Source of the DNA: Alcaligenes faecalis
Lineage (GTDB): Bacteria > Pseudomonadota > Gammaproteobacteria > Burkholderiales > Burkholderiaceae_B
Direction of reading: 5' to 3'
Length of the DNA: 64,000 nucleotides
NCBI RefSeq assembly: GCF_005311025.1
Contig: NZ_CP031747.1
Location: 2,912,954 to 2,976,953, forward strand
Part shown: in pieces, positions 62,268 through 64,000 of the stretch
Numbering within the stretch: position 1 is the stretch's first letter
How the letters are laid out: every line of letters begins with the position of its first letter
Notes under the pieces: model-generated
The model's database searches: none
What the model was told of the DNA's origin: nothing
The model's input: only the letters and a program-made list of their open reading frames with translations
Made by a program: the position numbers and the translations under genes

Positions 62268-63743
62268 TTACAGCTGCTGGCACATGTATTTGATTTCCAG
62301 GTACTCGTCGATTCCGTAACGGGAGCCTTCGCGACCCAGACCGGATTGCTTGACGCCACCAAAGGGAGCCACTTCGTTGGAAATCAAACCGGTATTGACG
62401 CCAACCATGCCGTACTCCAGCGCTTCGCCCATGCGCCAGGCACGTGCGTTGTCGCGGGTGAACAGGTAGGCAGCAAGACCATATTCGGTGTCATTGGCCA
62501 TCGCGATCGCTTCAGCTTCGTCTTTGAAGCGGAACAACGGCGCCACAGGGCCAAACAATTCTTCACGGGCCACGCGCATGGCCGGTGTTGCATCACCCAG
62601 CACGGTGGGCGAGAAGTAGGTACCGCCCAGAGGATGAGGCTGGCCACCTTGCAGAACGCTGGCGCCATTTTCAACGGCGTCATCAATCAATTCGCGCAAA
62701 CGATTGACGGCTTTTTGCTCGATCAGCGGACCTTGCTCCACGCCCTCTTCCATACCGTTGCCCACTTTCAGGGCAGCAACCCGTTCGCTCAGGGCTTTGG
62801 CAAAGCGATCGTAAATACCGTCTTGCACCAGGAAGCGGTTGGCACACACACAAGTCTGACCGCTGTTGCGGTACTTGGAGGCCATGGCGCCTTCGATGGC
62901 GGCGTCCAGATCCGCATCGTCAAACACGATGAACGGGGCATTACCACCCAGTTCCAGCGACAGACGCTTGATGGTTGGAGCACACTGCGCCATCAACAAA
63001 CGACCCACTTCGGTGGAGCCGGTAAAGGACAGCTTGCGCACAATGGGGCTTTCCGTCAGAGCGGCGCCCACCACACGGGATTGACCGGTGACCAACTGGA
63101 ACACACCAGCAGGGATACCCACGCGCTCGGCCAGTACGGCCAGCGCCAGGGCGGTCAGGGGAGTCAGGTCGGCAGGACGAACAATAATGCTGCAACCCGC
63201 AGCCAGAGCTGGCGCTACCTTGCGGGTAATCATGGCCGCAGGGAAGTTCCAGGGAGTGATGGCAGCGCACACACCGACGGGCTGCTTGACCACCACAATG
63301 CGTTTGTCCGCTTGGGGGTGGCCGACCACGTCGCCATATACACGCTTGGCTTCTTCGCTGAACCATTCCACAAAGGAAGCGGCGTACAGCACTTCGCCAC
63401 GAGCCTCGGCCCAGGGCTTGCCCTGTTCCATGGTCATTATGGTGGCCAGGTCGTCCGCGTTGGCAACCAGCGCATCGAACCAGGCGCGCAACAGCTTGGC
63501 ACGCTCGTGCCCGCTACGTGCCTTCCACTCGCGCTGGGCCACTTCAGCATCGCCGATGACCGCTTCGATTTCCGCTGTGGCCAGGCTGGCGACATTGGCC
63601 AGGCACTCACCCGTAGCAGGATTAAGAACGGCGAAGGTGTTGCCATCGCCTGCCGAGACCCAACCCTGAGCGGTCCAGGACTGATCTTTTGCCAGGCTGG
63701 GATCCTTCAGTTTGCTAATCAATGATGCCGCGATATTGTTCAT
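62268..63743 (-). CDS. gabD: NAD(P)-dependent succinate-semialdehyde dehydrogenase-like
   Basis: A 491-residue aldehyde dehydrogenase. Cofactor site ITPWNFPAAMITRKVAPALA, the SFTGSTEVGR turn, catalytic Glu in LELGGNAPFIVF and catalytic Cys in NSGQTCVCANRF are intact. The overall pattern and end (GREGSRYGIDEYLEIKYMCQ) agree with the GabD subgroup. It is the first gene of the operon and would oxidise succinate semialdehyde to succinate. Other short semialdehydes are possible. Confidence 0.9.
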   Translation of the reverse strand: MNNIAASLISKLKDPSLAKDQSWTAQGWVSAGDGNTFAVLNPATGECLANVASLATAEIEAVIGDAEVAQREWKARSGHERAKLLRAWFDALVANADDLATIMTMEQGKPWAEARGEVLYAASFVEWFSEEAKRVYGDVVGHPQADKRIVVVKQPVGVCAAITPWNFPAAMITRKVAPALAAGCSIIVRPADLTPLTALALAVLAERVGIPAGVFQLVTGQSRVVGAALTESPIVRKLSFTGSTEVGRLLMAQCAPTIKRLSLELGGNAPFIVFDDADLDAAIEGAMASKYRNSGQTCVCANRFLVQDGIYDRFAKALSERVAALKVGNGMEEGVEQGPLIEQKAVNRLRELIDDAVENGASVLQGGQPHPLGGTYFSPTVLGDATPAMRVAREELFGPVAPLFRFKDEAEAIAMANDTEYGLAAYLFTRDNARAWRMGEALEYGMVGVNTGLISNEVAPFGGVKQSGLGREGSRYGIDEYLEIKYMCQQL

Positions 63744-63781
63744 TATGCTGAACCTGTTTCTCTTATAGTGAACTTGATAGA

Positions 63782-63811
63782 ATTATAGGAGCCGAAAAAT
63801 CGCGTCGTCAA
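63782..63811 (-). promoter_or_regulatory. Sigma-70 promoter of the gabD-liv-Fe-ADH operon
   Basis: Minus strand TTGACG (63806-63811), 18-base spacer, TATAAT (63782-63787), 38 bases before the ATG. No regulator gene is visible to the right within the window (63812-64000 contains no supported gene). Confidence 0.7.
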
Positions 63812-64000
63812 CGAATCGGCTTACGGGTTTACCCGTAGAACATCAGTCACCGTATTTTTTGTTTTGGGGCATTTGAAGGCACAATGTAGAGTTGGCATCC
63901 CGACAGCAAATCTGGCCTAATTCAGGGCCTGTACGCCTGGTCTGTGGGCTGATTGCCCTATGAGATGCTTCTGGCTGTGCTGACAGAACCCTGCCCCTGT

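Overview
The window looks like a chromosomal segment of a betaproteobacterium of the family Alcaligenaceae, most likely Alcaligenes or a close relative. The basis is moderately high GC, the strongly Bordetella/Achromobacter-like block grpE, hemH, hrcA, nadK, recN, fur, bamE, dapB next to dnaK and dnaJ, and the character of the accessory genes. This was judged by eye, with no database search. No CRISPR array, insertion sequence or intact prophage was seen.

Layout. (1) 1-5.6 kb: two tandem cassettes, each with a sigma-54-type promoter (TTGGCACG-N4-TTGCT), a large Gly/Leu-rich repeat lipoprotein and a MarR-type regulator. The second cassette also encodes a small protein that shares only the C-terminal motif of the lipoproteins. 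I find no name for this system. (2) 5.7-8.6 kb: an M16 metallopeptidase. (3) 8.7-19.7 kb: the core block dnaJ, dnaK, grpE, hemH, hrcA on the minus strand, nadK-recN on the plus strand, then fur divergent from bamE-dapB. Two sigma-32 promoters are visible, one built into the hemH terminator. (4) 20-25.4 kb: a fatty acid hydroxylase-type membrane enzyme, a GntR regulator and a hydrolase / iron alcohol dehydrogenase / MFS catabolic unit. (5) 25.4-29.2 kb: dctA with a divergent GntR regulator, murB, and a tRNA-Gly, tRNA-Cys, tRNA-Gly cluster. (6) 29.6-39.9 kb: a lipoprotein lipase-like hydrolase; a TetR-controlled tripartite efflux operon (MFS, membrane fusion protein, outer membrane factor); a MarR, MFS, secreted-protein operon; and a DinB-fold protein. 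(7) 40-51.6 kb: a TonB siderophore receptor, a Bcr/CflA-type MFS and a PchR-type AraC regulator with Fur-like boxes; a formate dehydrogenase operon (alpha, beta, gamma, FdhE) whose alpha subunit has Cys instead of selenocysteine; and a periplasmic siderophore-esterase-like protein. (8) 51.6-55.9 kb: a DUF4153-type membrane protein, an AT-richer PLD-like gene and a RES-type toxin-antitoxin pair. (9) 56-63.8 kb: one long minus-strand operon encoding a succinate-semialdehyde dehydrogenase-like enzyme, a branched-chain-type ABC transporter (substrate-binding protein, two permeases, two ATPases) and an iron alcohol dehydrogenase. It reads as an uptake and oxidation pathway, possibly for 4-hydroxybutyrate.

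Themes. Stress regulation (sigma-32, HrcA), iron (fur, receptor, AraC regulator, esterase), efflux and small-acid catabolism dominate. The most unusual material is the pair of sigma-54-driven repeat-lipoprotein cassettes at the left edge. Where I trimmed a start codon, the reason is given in the entry. Operators and promoters were read by eye and are candidates only.
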